From: Rhodocytophaga aerolata
GTDB taxonomy: Bacteria > Bacteroidota > Bacteroidia > Cytophagales > 172606-1
DNA: 64,000 nucleotides
Direction: 5' to 3'
Assembly (NCBI RefSeq): GCF_030503435.1
Contig: NZ_JAUKPO010000027.1
Span: 38,338 to 102,337 of the forward strand
Shown: positions 36,574-44,764 of the stretch, in pieces
Layout of the letters: every line of letters starts with the position of its first letter
Numbering within the stretch: position 1 is the stretch's first letter
Translations under genes and position numbers: made by a program
The notes under the pieces: model-generated
Database searches by the model: none
Seen by the model: only the letters and a program-made list of their open reading frames with translations
What the model was told of the DNA's origin: nothing

Positions 36574-37076
36574 TTAAGAATACTGATGAGAGGCTTTAGA
36601 GCTACCAATGGTATGTGTGCTATTCGTGAACTGCTTGCCGGCTGCTATCTTCCGATCAACTGAGTATTTACCCCCTCCTTGTATGAGTAAGGCAAGTGAA
36701 AGAGAAATGATCAGCAAGTGGTATTCAAAACCTTCGCCTGACTGATTGCCTTCCCAGTTCATAAAAAATCCGTGAGATACATGTGCTGTAAAGATGAAGC
36801 CTACAAACTGAATAATGATCAGCAAGGAGGCTACCCTGGTTGTTAAGCCTAACAGGAGTAAAATCGACCCCGCAAATTCGATAAGAATCACCATTAAACC
36901 TATGAGCCAGGGAAGGCCTACCTCTCCGGTCAGGTAATCCATTGTCCCTGAAAACCCTATCCGCCAAACCATCCGGTTAGTTTCTGGGCGCCATGCGGAA
37001 AAAGCAAAATTCCTAAACCAAGCCGCATAATAAAAGCCGCCCAGCTTTGCTCTGTCCCAAATAGTATCTTTTTCAT
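36574..37076 (-). pseudogene. DoxX-family protein, copy 1, frameshifted
   Basis: The natural start is ATG 37076 (MKKILFGTEQSWAAFIMRLG), which reads on through LLFPHGAQKLTGWFGG and hits TAG at about 36957. Adding one base at that point restores YGFSGTMDYLTGEVGLPWLI and the remaining membrane helices to the stop at 36574. The intact paralogue at 42235 has YGFKATMNYLTRDVG in the same place, so a one-base deletion near 36958 is clear. DoxX proteins are four-helix inner-membrane proteins linked to respiration or thiol chemistry. The upstream X gene in this copy is also frameshifted. Confidence 0.8.
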
Positions 37077-37085
37077 GGTCTTTAA

Positions 37086-37338
37086 TTAATTTGCATAGTA
37101 AAATTTTTTCCTGGATCACCTGTCCATCTTTCCATTCCAGAACTGAAACATAGTTGTAATTTTTAACGCCCCAGTCCCGATGTTCATACTTGTATTCCCA
37201 CTCCGAAAATACGAAGTTCTCTTTCTGCGCCGACTTCAACAGCTTTGCCTGGAAGCGTTGTAAGTTTTGTACAAAGTCCTTTTCCCGTTCCCGGTTAAAA
37301 GCTTTCCCAATTACTGGTGCTTCCTCATTTTCCTGCAT
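37086..37338 (-). pseudogene. unknown small gene X, copy 1, frameshifted at its end
   Basis: About 84 codons from ATG 37338: MQENEEAPVIGKAFNRERE, FVQNLQRFQAKLLKSAQ, WGVKNYNYVSVLEWKDG and VIQEK. A run of six A (37104-37109 on this strand) has one A more than the paralogue at 41996-42223. With five A the end reads EKFYYAN and stops at 37086, matching EKFYYST in the paralogue. With six A it runs on into the doxX region. X has no recognised domain. Its position directly before doxX is kept in both cassette copies. Confidence 0.6.
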
Positions 37339-37600
37339 AACTACCTCTTCATAGTAGTATTTTTCGAAGGCTTACAAAATCTATCCTTGCTCAATCAATA
37401 GATTGAGCGCCTGAACTTTTTCTGCTATGTTGTTTATAATTTTAATTTTTTATAATACAAACATAGTGTGTAGCAGAAGCCTGATGCCTTAAAGAATCTT
37501 AAGAAAAAACCTTAAAGTAGTTTAAGCAGGGTTAGGATAAGTATAGCTTTACGGCTAGCTTGCAATAGCAAATGAGCGTATTACACATTTTTTTACACTT

Positions 37601-37885
37601 ATGGCTACGGAAGACATTGCCTATCATCATAAATGCATTCTCAAAAATGTGACTCAGCATATAGCACTTACAGAGGAAGAAATTCGCTTTTTTCTCAGCC
37701 TGCTAAAGCTGAAGAAACTGCGGCGGAAACAGTTTTTAGTGGTTATGGGAGAAGTAAGCCGGGTTGAGAGTTTTGTCACAAAAGGATGCCTGAGAGCCTT
37801 CACTATAGACGAAAAATATGAGGAGCATATTCTTCAGTTTGCCATTGAGGATTGGTGGATTAATATGCGTGTTATGCCTGAGTAG
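37601..37885 (+). pseudogene. Crp/Fnr-family regulator, copy 1, truncated by IS debris
   Basis: The N-terminal 85 residues of a cyclic-nucleotide-binding-type regulator (MATEDIAYHHKCILKNV, then FLVVMGEVSRVESFVTKGCL and IDEKYEEHILQFAIEDWWI). After codon 87 the paralogy stops abruptly and a short unrelated tail (NMRVMPE) leads to a stop. IS110-derived sequence begins within about 20 bases of the break. The DNA-binding domain is missing. Bases 37675-37861 are identical to 41525-41711 of the intact inverted paralogue, while the flank to the left differs. Confidence 0.85.
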
Positions 37886-38160
37886 CTCCTTTTCCATATC
37901 GCTCCGGGTCTAGCATTAAGGGAAAAATCCGAGTCACACCTCTGGCTAACAAATCGGTAAAAACCCTGTTGCATCTGTCTGCTTTGGCAGCTATCAAAAC
38001 CAAAGGAGAGCTACAGGATTATTTCCTAAGAAAAGTAGCTGAAGGGAAAAACAAAATGGCAGTTATCAATGCAGTCCGTAACAAACTTATTAGCCGTATA
38101 TTTGCTGTCGTAAAACAAAATCGAAAATATGAAAAAAACTATACATACTCTGTTGGTTAA
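37882..38160 (+). pseudogene. IS110-family transposase C-terminal remnant
   Basis: Reads VAPFPYRSGSSIKGKIRVT, PLANKSVKTLLHLSALAAI, GELQDYFLRKVAEGKNKM and AVINAVRNKLISRIFAVVK. This is the conserved C-terminal block of IS110 transposases (serine-containing SGSS region and the GKNKM..NAVRNKL motif). The N-terminal catalytic part is absent, and a TGA just before base 37882 separates it from the truncated crp. Confidence 0.8.
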
Positions 38161-38187
38161 TCCATAGAAATCTGTCCATACAAATGT

Positions 38188-38325
38188 AGCAGTTCCACTC
38201 TGGAAACTGAATGGAGCAACGGACAAACGGAAGGGCAAATCAATCGACTTAAAGTGTTATAAAGGCAGATGTACGGCAGAGCTAACTTTGATTTACCTCG
38301 AAAACGAGTCCTTTATAGTGCTTGA
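38188..38325 (+). pseudogene. ISL3-family transposase C-terminal remnant
   Basis: Reads EWSNGQTEGQINRLKVL, an in-frame TAA at 38260 where Lys is expected, then RQMYGRANFDLPRKRVLYSA and a stop. 'SNGQ.EGQINRLK.LKRQMYGRA.FDLLR.RVL' is the hallmark C-terminus of ISL3 (IS204/IS1001) transposases. Only about 40 codons remain. Confidence 0.75.
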
Positions 38326-38385
38326 GCACGGAACTTGCGGGAGAACCATTATTTTAAGGAAACCCATTAGATGTACTCCCCCCTT

Positions 38386-38741
38386 TTTTGGAGTCTGGAC
38401 AGATAATGCCATGATGTTTACAATGAAATATAGTCATCATCCCAATCGTAAAACTGCTTTCACCAAAGCCGTGGAAACTTCAGGTCGTTTCCATGCTTTG
38501 ATTCCTAAAGGGAAGCCCTGGAGAAATGGCTTTATTGAGCGTTCTAATCGTACAGATAACTATGAACTCTTTCACCGCTTTTAGATTTACCTCTTCCGAA
38601 GAGCGAAAGTACTATCTCAAGCTATTTGAGTATGAATATAATTTCAATCGTCCTCATCAAGGGAAAGATCATCAGACCTCTGCTCATGTATTTTATCAAA
38701 ATTATCCTATTTATCGCTACTATAAATTACAACAACCTTAA
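38386..38741 (+). pseudogene. integrase-core (IS481/IS3-type) transposase C-terminal remnant
   Basis: Frame 1 carries VWTDNAMMF (catalytic Asp context), HALIPKGKPWRNGFIERSNR (catalytic Glu) and DNYELFHRF, then a stop. A shift near 38582 continues RFTSSEERKYYLKLFEYEYN and FNRPHQGKDHQTSAH. These are the last two catalytic motifs of an rve-type DDE transposase; the N-terminal half is missing. Confidence 0.7.
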
Positions 38742-38941
38742 TTGTCAATACAGATAACAGCTAATAACCACAGACAGTACGGCACAGTCCTTATAAAGCT
38801 AATGTCCATGCACCTAATTTGCTTGTTCCATCTTTGGTAATTTTGTACATTTCATGCCCTAGCCAATCATCAAATTCCAATTTTTTATAAACTGTGGATA
38901 GCTTATTAATACACATAGATCATCAAATTCATTTCAATAGA

Positions 38942-39805
38942 ATGAAGAATATCTTTTGTGAAGAAGAGTTTAGTGCTCTAAGTTTTTCTCCCGGCACGAT
39001 AACATATATAAAGGAGCACTTACAAGAGCTAAAAGATATAGGCTTCAAAGAAGAGGAGATTTTATTGAATTACCTGACTGATAAGGCAATTAAATCTCTT
39101 TGCCAAGCAAACCAGTTTTACTACCTCAACAGCTTTGACAGGTCTGCCCTAAGAAAAGTATATAATAGACTGCTCACGGAGATAAAGAGTTTAACAGCAT
39201 ACAAAGTAGAGGAACGTTTACAGAATGTAGCTACTCAGCATTACCGAACGCTGAAAGTTTGGGTAAAAAACTCCAACCCATTTAGTAAGCGGCTTTATTC
39301 TGCTACACAGCCCTACCTTGAGCAGGAGGTAGTTTGTGGGGAATACTCTGCCCTAACACAGCTACAACTGTTGGATATAGATGTAACTACTTTGCAGGAA
39401 CCAATATTAGATATAGGCTGTGGTCAGCAAGCATTCCTAGTGAAATACCTCAGAGGGTTAAAGTTGAAAGCTTTCGGTGTAGATAGAAATGCAGTAGCAA
39501 AGGATTATATTTTTCAACTGGACTGGTTTGAATTTAACCTCTCAAGCAGAAACTGGGGAACCATTATTAGCAATCTTGGATTTTCTAACCATTTCCAGTA
39601 CCATCACCTGCGGGCGAATAGCAACTATTTAGCGTATGCAGTACGGTACAAAGAAATGTTGCAGTCACTGGAAAGAGGTGGGGCATTTTACTATGCACCT
39701 GATTTGCCTTTTATTGAGCAGTATCTTGACCCGGCAAAGTTTCAATTACGAAAAGTGATTATAAAGGATACAACCTATCGTGCCACAAAAATTGTAAAAT
39801 TATAG
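38942..39805 (+). CDS. SAM-dependent methyltransferase-like protein
   Basis: About 287 residues from ATG 38942 (an in-frame GTG at 38894 is an alternative). A helical N-terminal half (1-165) precedes a Rossmann-type half with SAM-binding EPILDIGCGQQAFLVKYLRG (about residue 172), an acidic strand end FGVDRNAV, and ISNLGFSNHFQYHH. The DIGCG motif and the acidic residue after the second strand support methyltransferase fold; the substrate is unknown. It follows IS debris and has no evident operon partner. Confidence 0.65.
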   Translation: MKNIFCEEEFSALSFSPGTITYIKEHLQELKDIGFKEEEILLNYLTDKAIKSLCQANQFYYLNSFDRSALRKVYNRLLTEIKSLTAYKVEERLQNVATQHYRTLKVWVKNSNPFSKRLYSATQPYLEQEVVCGEYSALTQLQLLDIDVTTLQEPILDIGCGQQAFLVKYLRGLKLKAFGVDRNAVAKDYIFQLDWFEFNLSSRNWGTIISNLGFSNHFQYHHLRANSNYLAYAVRYKEMLQSLERGGAFYYAPDLPFIEQYLDPAKFQLRKVIIKDTTYRATKIVKL

Positions 39806-40286
39806 TAGACCCATAATGAGGAGTTTTTTGAAATGGCCTTGTATTCTCTATTACATAGATATACTGTTATACCAGGCAAAAGTGATCCAACAAAGCTTTT
39901 TGCCACAGAGCCCCTTATTCAAATCGAGTAAAATGATTTTCTGGAAAACGCAAAAAATACGTTTATGCCTCTAGCTTAAAACACCACATCTGATTATTTG
40001 TTTTGGTTATGTGGGTATACCGCGTCAGTATGTTGCAGTTAAAAATACTATTGCAGAAACAGCTATAGCTTGCTCACACTTTTATTATAGCGTGTAATAA
40101 CATTGCGCTCTGCTACTGATGCACCGATGAAGCCCATAGCCCTATTTATCAGATAATAATCTTATACATTCTAGTCTGATCATGGCCACTACAGGGGCTC
40201 AAATAGGCTACCTGTTGCTGCACCTCCTTCCCACAACTATCATATCAACTTACATTTAATAATTTAACAGCCAAACTACTCGCATC
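39806..40286. other. 481-bp intergenic region
   Basis: I see no gene, repeat copy or strong hairpin here. Confidence 0.4.
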
Positions 40287-40922
40287 ATGCAAATTGCTAT
40301 CATTGGTACCGGAAGAATGGGCAGGGCCTTGCTCAAAACTTTTTACAAAGCCTATCCTGATGATGTTTTATACAGCGGAAGAGATGTTAATCATGCGCAA
40401 AAGGTAATCCAGGACTTAGGATTACCCCTGCAGGCGGTAAGTCTGGACAAAGCCATGCAGTCAGAAGTAATCATACCTGCATTGTGGTTTACTGATTTGC
40501 AAGCCTGGGTGCAGCAGAGAACAATACCCCTGCAAGACAAAATAGTAATAGATATTACTAATCCATTTAATGAGACTTTTGATGATTTTACTACCCCTTA
40601 CAATACCTCTTCAGCAGAAATAATCCAGAGCCTGGTTCCCCGATCAAAAGTAGTAGGAGCGTTCAAAAATACCTACTGAGTCGTCTTTGATGCTCCCGTG
40701 TTACAAGGTTTAAAAAGTGATGTATATGTTACGGCTAATGATGAAGAAGCAAGAAAAAAGGTCATAGAATTATTGCAACCGCTGCCATTCCGGGTTCTGG
40801 ATGCAGGTTTATTAAAAAATAACAGAACCCTAGAACGCATGACCCTTCTGTCAAGAGAACTGTCACTGAAAGCTGGTAACTACCCCAGAATAGCTTTTAA
40901 CCTATGGGGTTTGGAACATTAA
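40287..40922 (+). pseudogene. F420-type NADP oxidoreductase-like gene with in-frame TGA
   Basis: The frame starts MQIAIIGTGRMGRALLKTFY, an NAD(P)-binding GxGxMG Rossmann motif typical of NADPH-dependent F420 reductase-like proteins, and continues through LYSGRD and VIDITNPFNE. At 40677-40679 a TGA stands after KNTY, and the same frame goes on VVFDAPVLQGLKSDVYVT and LQPLPFRVLDAGLLKNNRTL to TAA 40922. A tryptophan (TGG) is the probable original codon. Other Trp codons in the gene are TGG (WFTDLQAW), so recoding is unlikely. About 211 residues if read through. Confidence 0.75.
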
Positions 40923-41179
40923 CTGGTTTTCTTTCATTTATTGTTTTACAAAGGTCCGTTTTCGTATACTCTCTGTTCTGTTTTACTCCACTTAAAGAAA
41001 AAAACCATATGAATTACAGCTAGCCGTGAGTTGTATAAACATTGTTCTACCTGGAAGTTACCTGGAAAACAGATTTGATTCAACAAGGCGAAATATGCAT
41101 GAGCTTTTTAAGGTTAAAAGTCTCTCCCTTAGATCGGATAAATTTTCGTTCATTGCTTTAAAAGAAGTGTTCATACTCA

Positions 41180-41785
41180 CTAGCCACCGTTGGATAAGTC
41201 CTTACGGATTTTGCTTAAAAACTCTGGCGTAAAACCCAGATAGGAAGCAATCATATACAAGGGAACCCGTTGCTCTAAATACGCATAGCGTTTGGTGAAA
41301 TCCAGGTAGCGTTCCTCTGCAGATTTACTGATAGCAGTGGTTACCCGGTGTTCAAAAGACATATATGCATTCTGAAGCTTTATCCTGAAAAAACGCTCAA
41401 ACTTAGGTACCTGCTCATAAAGCTTCTGCAAATCCTCATAGCTGAACTGAAGAACGGTAGTCTCTTCCAGGGCTTCTATATACTGATTGGCGGGTTGCCC
41501 GGTAAGGAAGCTGCGAAAATCTGAAATCCACCAATCCTCAATGGCAAACTGAAGAATATGCTCCTCATATTTTTCGTCTATAGTGAAGGCTCTCAGGCAT
41601 CCTTTTGTGACAAAACTCTCAACCCGGCTTACTTCTCCCATAACCACTAAAAACTGTTTCCGCCGCAGTTTCTTCAGCTTTAGCAGGCTGAGAAAAAAGC
41701 GAATTTCTTCCGAAGTCAACTTTGTATGTTGAGCCACATTGTTGAGAACGCACTGATGATGATAAGCAAGGCCTTCCAGAGCCAT
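41180..41785 (-). CDS. Crp/Fnr-family transcriptional regulator, copy 2 (intact)
   Basis: About 201 residues from ATG 41785 (MALEGLAYHHQCVLNNV); the paralogue starts at the equivalent codon, so a TTG at 41815 is not needed. The cyclic-nucleotide-binding-like beta roll spans about 20-120 (FLVVMGEVSRVESFVTKGCL, TTVLQFSYEDLQKLYEQVP). The C-terminus has a short winged-helix segment (RVPLYMIASYLGFTPEFLSK). Proteins of this size are common Bacteroidota Crp-like regulators. It is divergent from X-doxX, with a perfect 15-bp palindrome between them that may be its operator. Confidence 0.85.
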   Translation of the reverse strand: MALEGLAYHHQCVLNNVAQHTKLTSEEIRFFLSLLKLKKLRRKQFLVVMGEVSRVESFVTKGCLRAFTIDEKYEEHILQFAIEDWWISDFRSFLTGQPANQYIEALEETTVLQFSYEDLQKLYEQVPKFERFFRIKLQNAYMSFEHRVTTAISKSAEERYLDFTKRYAYLEQRVPLYMIASYLGFTPEFLSKIRKDLSNGG

Positions 41786-41849
41786 GAATGTACTAGAGAA
41801 GATAAATGCTTGCAATTTAGGGGAAAATCAATACTTATCCTAAAAGTTG

Positions 41850-41886
41850 TTAAACTACCTTAAGCATTTTTCTTAAGGTAGTTTAA
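41850..41886. promoter_or_regulatory. perfect 15-bp palindrome between crp copy 2 and X-doxX
   Basis: TTAAACTACCTTAAG (41850-41864) and CTTAAGGTAGTTTAA (41872-41886) are exact complements with a 7-base spacer. The inverted cassette copy keeps a degenerate version (TTAAAGAATCTTAAG, then TTAAAGTAGTTTAA, about 37489-37524). Its place between divergent genes suggests an operator for the Crp/Fnr regulator. Confidence 0.6.
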
Positions 41887-41995
41887 GGCACCAAGCCCCT
41901 TTGCTATAGTATTTTTGAGCCATCATTCACTATACATGCAATGGAACAATTAGCAAAAAGTAATATAGCACACTACACTTATTGAGCAGGGGCAT

Positions 41996-42223
41996 ATGCT
42001 TGGAAAAGCAGCTAATCAGAAACGGGAAGGTAGCTTTTTACAGAGATTAAGTCGGTTTAAAGTAAAACTAATGAAGATAGCGCAGATTGGCAGCTGTGTA
42101 TTTGCAGCATGGCTTTTGAATGTTGCCCACAATTACTGGGGAACAAAGCTATATTACCAGGTATCTATACAGGAATACCAAGAGGGCAAAGTAATCCTGG
42201 AAAAATTCTATTATTCAACCTAA
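41996..42223 (+). CDS. unknown small gene X, copy 2
   Basis: A 75-residue protein (MLGKAANQKREGSFLQRLSR, then LLNVAHNYWGTKLYYQVS and GKVILEKFYYST). It has a basic N-terminal helix and a short segment of aromatic residues; no membrane helix or known domain is evident. It ends five bases before the first possible doxX start. The paralogue at 37086-37338 keeps the same position and about a third of the residues, including GKA.N, RF..KL and the EKFYY end. Conservation of the pair suggests a function tied to DoxX. Confidence 0.6.
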   Translation: MLGKAANQKREGSFLQRLSRFKVKLMKIAQIGSCVFAAWLLNVAHNYWGTKLYYQVSIQEYQEGKVILEKFYYST

Positions 42224-42234
42224 AATATATGATT

Positions 42235-42738
42235 ATGAAAAAGGTACTATTTCAAACAGATCAAAACTGGGCTTCTTTCTTTATTCGCCTGGGATTAGGC
42301 ATTGTTCTTTTTCCGCATGGCGCTCAAAAGCTATTAGGCTGGTTTGGCGGATATGGTTTTAAAGCTACCATGAATTACCTGACCAGAGATGTAGGCTTAT
42401 TATGGCTCATCGCACTGCTGGTGATTCTGATTGAATCTATCGGTTCATTATTAATACTAGCAGGTTTCACTACACGGGTGACAGCATTGTTAATCGGTAT
42501 CCAGTTCATAGGTATCATTCTCACAAATCATATAGATAATGGTTTTTTTATGAACTGGGAGGGTACGCAGGCAGGAGAAGGTTTCGAATACCATCTGCTG
42601 GTTATTGCTATGTCGCTTGTACTGCTAATGCAGGGAGGTGGCAGATATTCCCTGGACAGGCGCATTGGAACAAAGGATGCCGTTGGGGAAACTACCCACA
42701 AAGTTGATTCGCCACGACAAGCAGTAAAGTATTCTTAA
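42235..42738 (+). CDS. DoxX-family inner-membrane protein, copy 2
   Basis: 167 residues from ATG 42235 (MKKVLFQTDQNWASFFIRLG); ATG 42229 is an equally placed alternative. Four membrane helices are visible, with the DoxX signature LGIVLFPHGAQKLLGWFGGY in the first loop and FFMNWEGTQAGEGFEYHLL before the last helix. DoxX relatives act in the inner membrane in thiosulfate:quinone oxidation or thiol-linked stress; here the exact role is unknown. It is probably expressed with X and regulated by the divergent Crp/Fnr protein. Confidence 0.88.
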   Translation: MKKVLFQTDQNWASFFIRLGLGIVLFPHGAQKLLGWFGGYGFKATMNYLTRDVGLLWLIALLVILIESIGSLLILAGFTTRVTALLIGIQFIGIILTNHIDNGFFMNWEGTQAGEGFEYHLLVIAMSLVLLMQGGGRYSLDRRIGTKDAVGETTHKVDSPRQAVKYS

Positions 42739-42962
42739 TCTGTGGGAGGGGATCAATGCCATGGTGCTCTGTTATAGGATCTCACACCTGTAGCTAATTA
42801 GTTGCATGCTCTTAAGCAGAGGATGGACCCTGGGGACAGTGGCAGGAATATTTTTGAGGAAACATTACAAAACATTTCTCTCCTGACATGAAGTCTTCAT
42901 TCAGTTTGAAACCAACGCCTTTATTAAAATTAATAAACTTCACTTTAAACATTGTAAATGAA

Positions 42963-43574
42963 ATGAAATTCAATGATTTAGCTATTATTTTTTTATTTCC
43001 GATGATTAGCTTTTCCCTAATGGAATGCAGTAGTAATGATTCTGAAAAGAAGAAATTTGAACAAAATCTAAAGCTAGTCAGGAATGACAACAAGAAAGAC
43101 AAGAAATACCTGTTGAGCAGAGGTAAATATCTAGTGTCTGTCATTGGCTGTGGCGATTGCCATTCACCAAAGATTTTTGGTCCACAAGGCCCGACTCCTG
43201 ATTCCACAAGGGCTTTAAGTGGACATCCTGCTACAGAGCCCCTTTCTAAAATAAAGAAAGAAGAACTAAAAAACTGGGTCTTATTTAATCACATGAGCAC
43301 TGCTACAGTTGGCCCCTGGGGTGTTTCCTATGCTTCTAATATAACTTCTGATGCAACAGGAATTGGAAACTGGTCAGAGAAACAGTTTTTTAAGGCCATG
43401 AGAGAAGGGAAATATAAAGGTCTGGATAACAGCCGTCCACTGCTTCCTCCCATGCCCTGGCCAAATTTTAAAAATCTCAGCGATGAGGATTTAAAAGCTA
43501 TATTTCAATACCTGAAAAGTACCAAACCAGTAAAAAATGTAGTGCCTGCCCCCATATCTCCGGCTGATTTGTAA
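42963..43574 (+). CDS. monohaem cytochrome c lipoprotein-like
   Basis: About 203 residues from ATG 42963 (an earlier in-frame ATG at 42888 would precede the signal by 25 residues). A hydrophobic signal (LAIIFLFPMISFSLMEC) may end in a lipid-attached cysteine, although the lipobox is not canonical. One haem site CGDCH lies in VIGCGDCHSPKIFGPQG. A methionine in PPMPWPNF is the likely sixth ligand. The sequence resembles small diheme-cytochrome relatives in Bacteroidota respiratory chains. It stands alone, between doxX and a hemerythrin-type gene, a neighbourhood rich in redox proteins. Confidence 0.8.
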   Translation: MKFNDLAIIFLFPMISFSLMECSSNDSEKKKFEQNLKLVRNDNKKDKKYLLSRGKYLVSVIGCGDCHSPKIFGPQGPTPDSTRALSGHPATEPLSKIKKEELKNWVLFNHMSTATVGPWGVSYASNITSDATGIGNWSEKQFFKAMREGKYKGLDNSRPLLPPMPWPNFKNLSDEDLKAIFQYLKSTKPVKNVVPAPISPADL

Positions 43575-43651
43575 TCTATCCTCTTTAGTACCATCCCATC
43601 TGAAGATTAAGTAACGGATGGATTTTATAAATGACACTATTATCAGCATAC

Positions 43652-43694
43652 TTTTTCAGAGAGCATCTTCAGCAGTAGCTTACTCTCTGAAAGG
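43652..43694 (+). terminator. hairpin after the cytochrome c gene
   Basis: TTTCAGAGAG and CTCTCTGAAA pair perfectly over 10 bases with a 19-base loop, about 80 bases after the stop. It may end the transcript, though no T run follows. Confidence 0.4.
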
Positions 43695-43790
43695 TGTAGA
43701 TATGTTATGAATCCTACCGAAGTCTTATTGGCTAATGTATTGACAATTCCTGTTTTCTTTTATTTATTCATTTAACAAATCCCATTATTT

Positions 43791-44465
43791 ATGCAACGCT
43801 ATAATAGCTTTAATTTAATCCACAAAGGCTTACGCGCCATGTTATACGACACTGCTTTAGCCATCCAACATACCGACTTTACAAATCCTGCAGAAACATT
43901 GCCAACACTGGAGAAAGTAGAAAACACCTTATACTTTTTTGATGAACATGCCGATCACGAAGACCGGTTTATCTTACCGGCTATAGAGAAACACAACAAA
44001 AAGCTGGTAGATAATTTTGAAAAAGAACACGTAACTGATCACAGGCTTGCCGCCGACCTGCGGAACTTAAAACAAGTACTTAATTCTACGCTTGATCCGG
44101 AAAGCCGCTATGCCATTGGCAGGCAGATATTTTTCCTTTTTAATGCCTTTGTAGCTTTCAACCTGGAGCATATGAACCGCGAAGAAGATCAGCTCAATAA
44201 AGTACTATGGGAACATTATACCGATGAAGAGATTTTAACTATTGAACAGAACATCGTCAACAGTATTTCCCCAGACGAACTATTTGAAGAAAGTAAATGG
44301 ATGATGCGGGGCATCAATAATGCGGAAGTAATTAGCTGGCTAAGGGGGGTTAAAATGGAAGCTCCCGAGTTTATCTTTCAATCGATACTGCAACTTGCCC
44401 GGCAAGAGCTTCCGGAAACGCGTTGGAATGAAATTAGTAAAAAAATCACACTTCAGAAAAATTGA
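43791..44465 (+). CDS. hemerythrin HHE-domain protein
   Basis: A 224-residue cytoplasmic protein. Its helical bundle carries the metal-ligand pattern of hemerythrin-like domains: LIHKGLR near residue 11, FFDEHADHEDRFILPAIEKH (about 49-68) and FNLEHMNREEDQLNKVLWEH (about 122-141). The domain binds a non-haem di-iron centre and usually senses or handles oxygen, nitric oxide or iron. The C-terminal 70 residues are less conserved. It lies in a cluster with cytochrome c and doxX, which fits a redox or nitric-oxide stress setting (inference). Confidence 0.85.
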   Translation: MQRYNSFNLIHKGLRAMLYDTALAIQHTDFTNPAETLPTLEKVENTLYFFDEHADHEDRFILPAIEKHNKKLVDNFEKEHVTDHRLAADLRNLKQVLNSTLDPESRYAIGRQIFFLFNAFVAFNLEHMNREEDQLNKVLWEHYTDEEILTIEQNIVNSISPDELFEESKWMMRGINNAEVISWLRGVKMEAPEFIFQSILQLARQELPETRWNEISKKITLQKN

Positions 44466-44764
44466 GTGTGTACCGGCTGAGATATTCTCTGAAGAAATCA
44501 ACCCTTTAGATGATTTATGGCTTACTGCAAATAACAACTTCATTTTAATACAGAACCGGAGATTATAAACAGTACTACCTGGAAATCGAAACATCTAAAC
44601 CGGCAAAAAGATTATTTCATCAGCAGGCATCTCATCTTGCTAAATAAAATGTAAGTAATACTACCTACAAAAATAAGGGATGTAGCCTATAACTTTGCCT
44701 AAAAACAAGCATTATTTCTGCCTGGTGGCCCTCCTGTTTTTGTCTCCTAAATATCTACTACCCA

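Noticed and set aside
36574..37338. Single 254-residue open frame as one gene
   Set aside because: Comparison with the intact paralogue shows it is two genes joined by two indels; the middle 50 residues are out of frame.
40677..40679. TGA recoded as tryptophan or selenocysteine
   Set aside because: The same gene uses TGG for Trp and no SECIS-like hairpin follows directly; a nonsense mutation is simpler.
41026..41232. 68-codon plus-strand frame
   Set aside because: It overlaps the 3' end of the intact crp gene on the other strand and has no recognisable features.
44466..44764. Open stretch IECVPAEIFSEEINPL after the hemerythrin gene
   Set aside because: It has no start codon and no family resemblance; a chance frame is likely.
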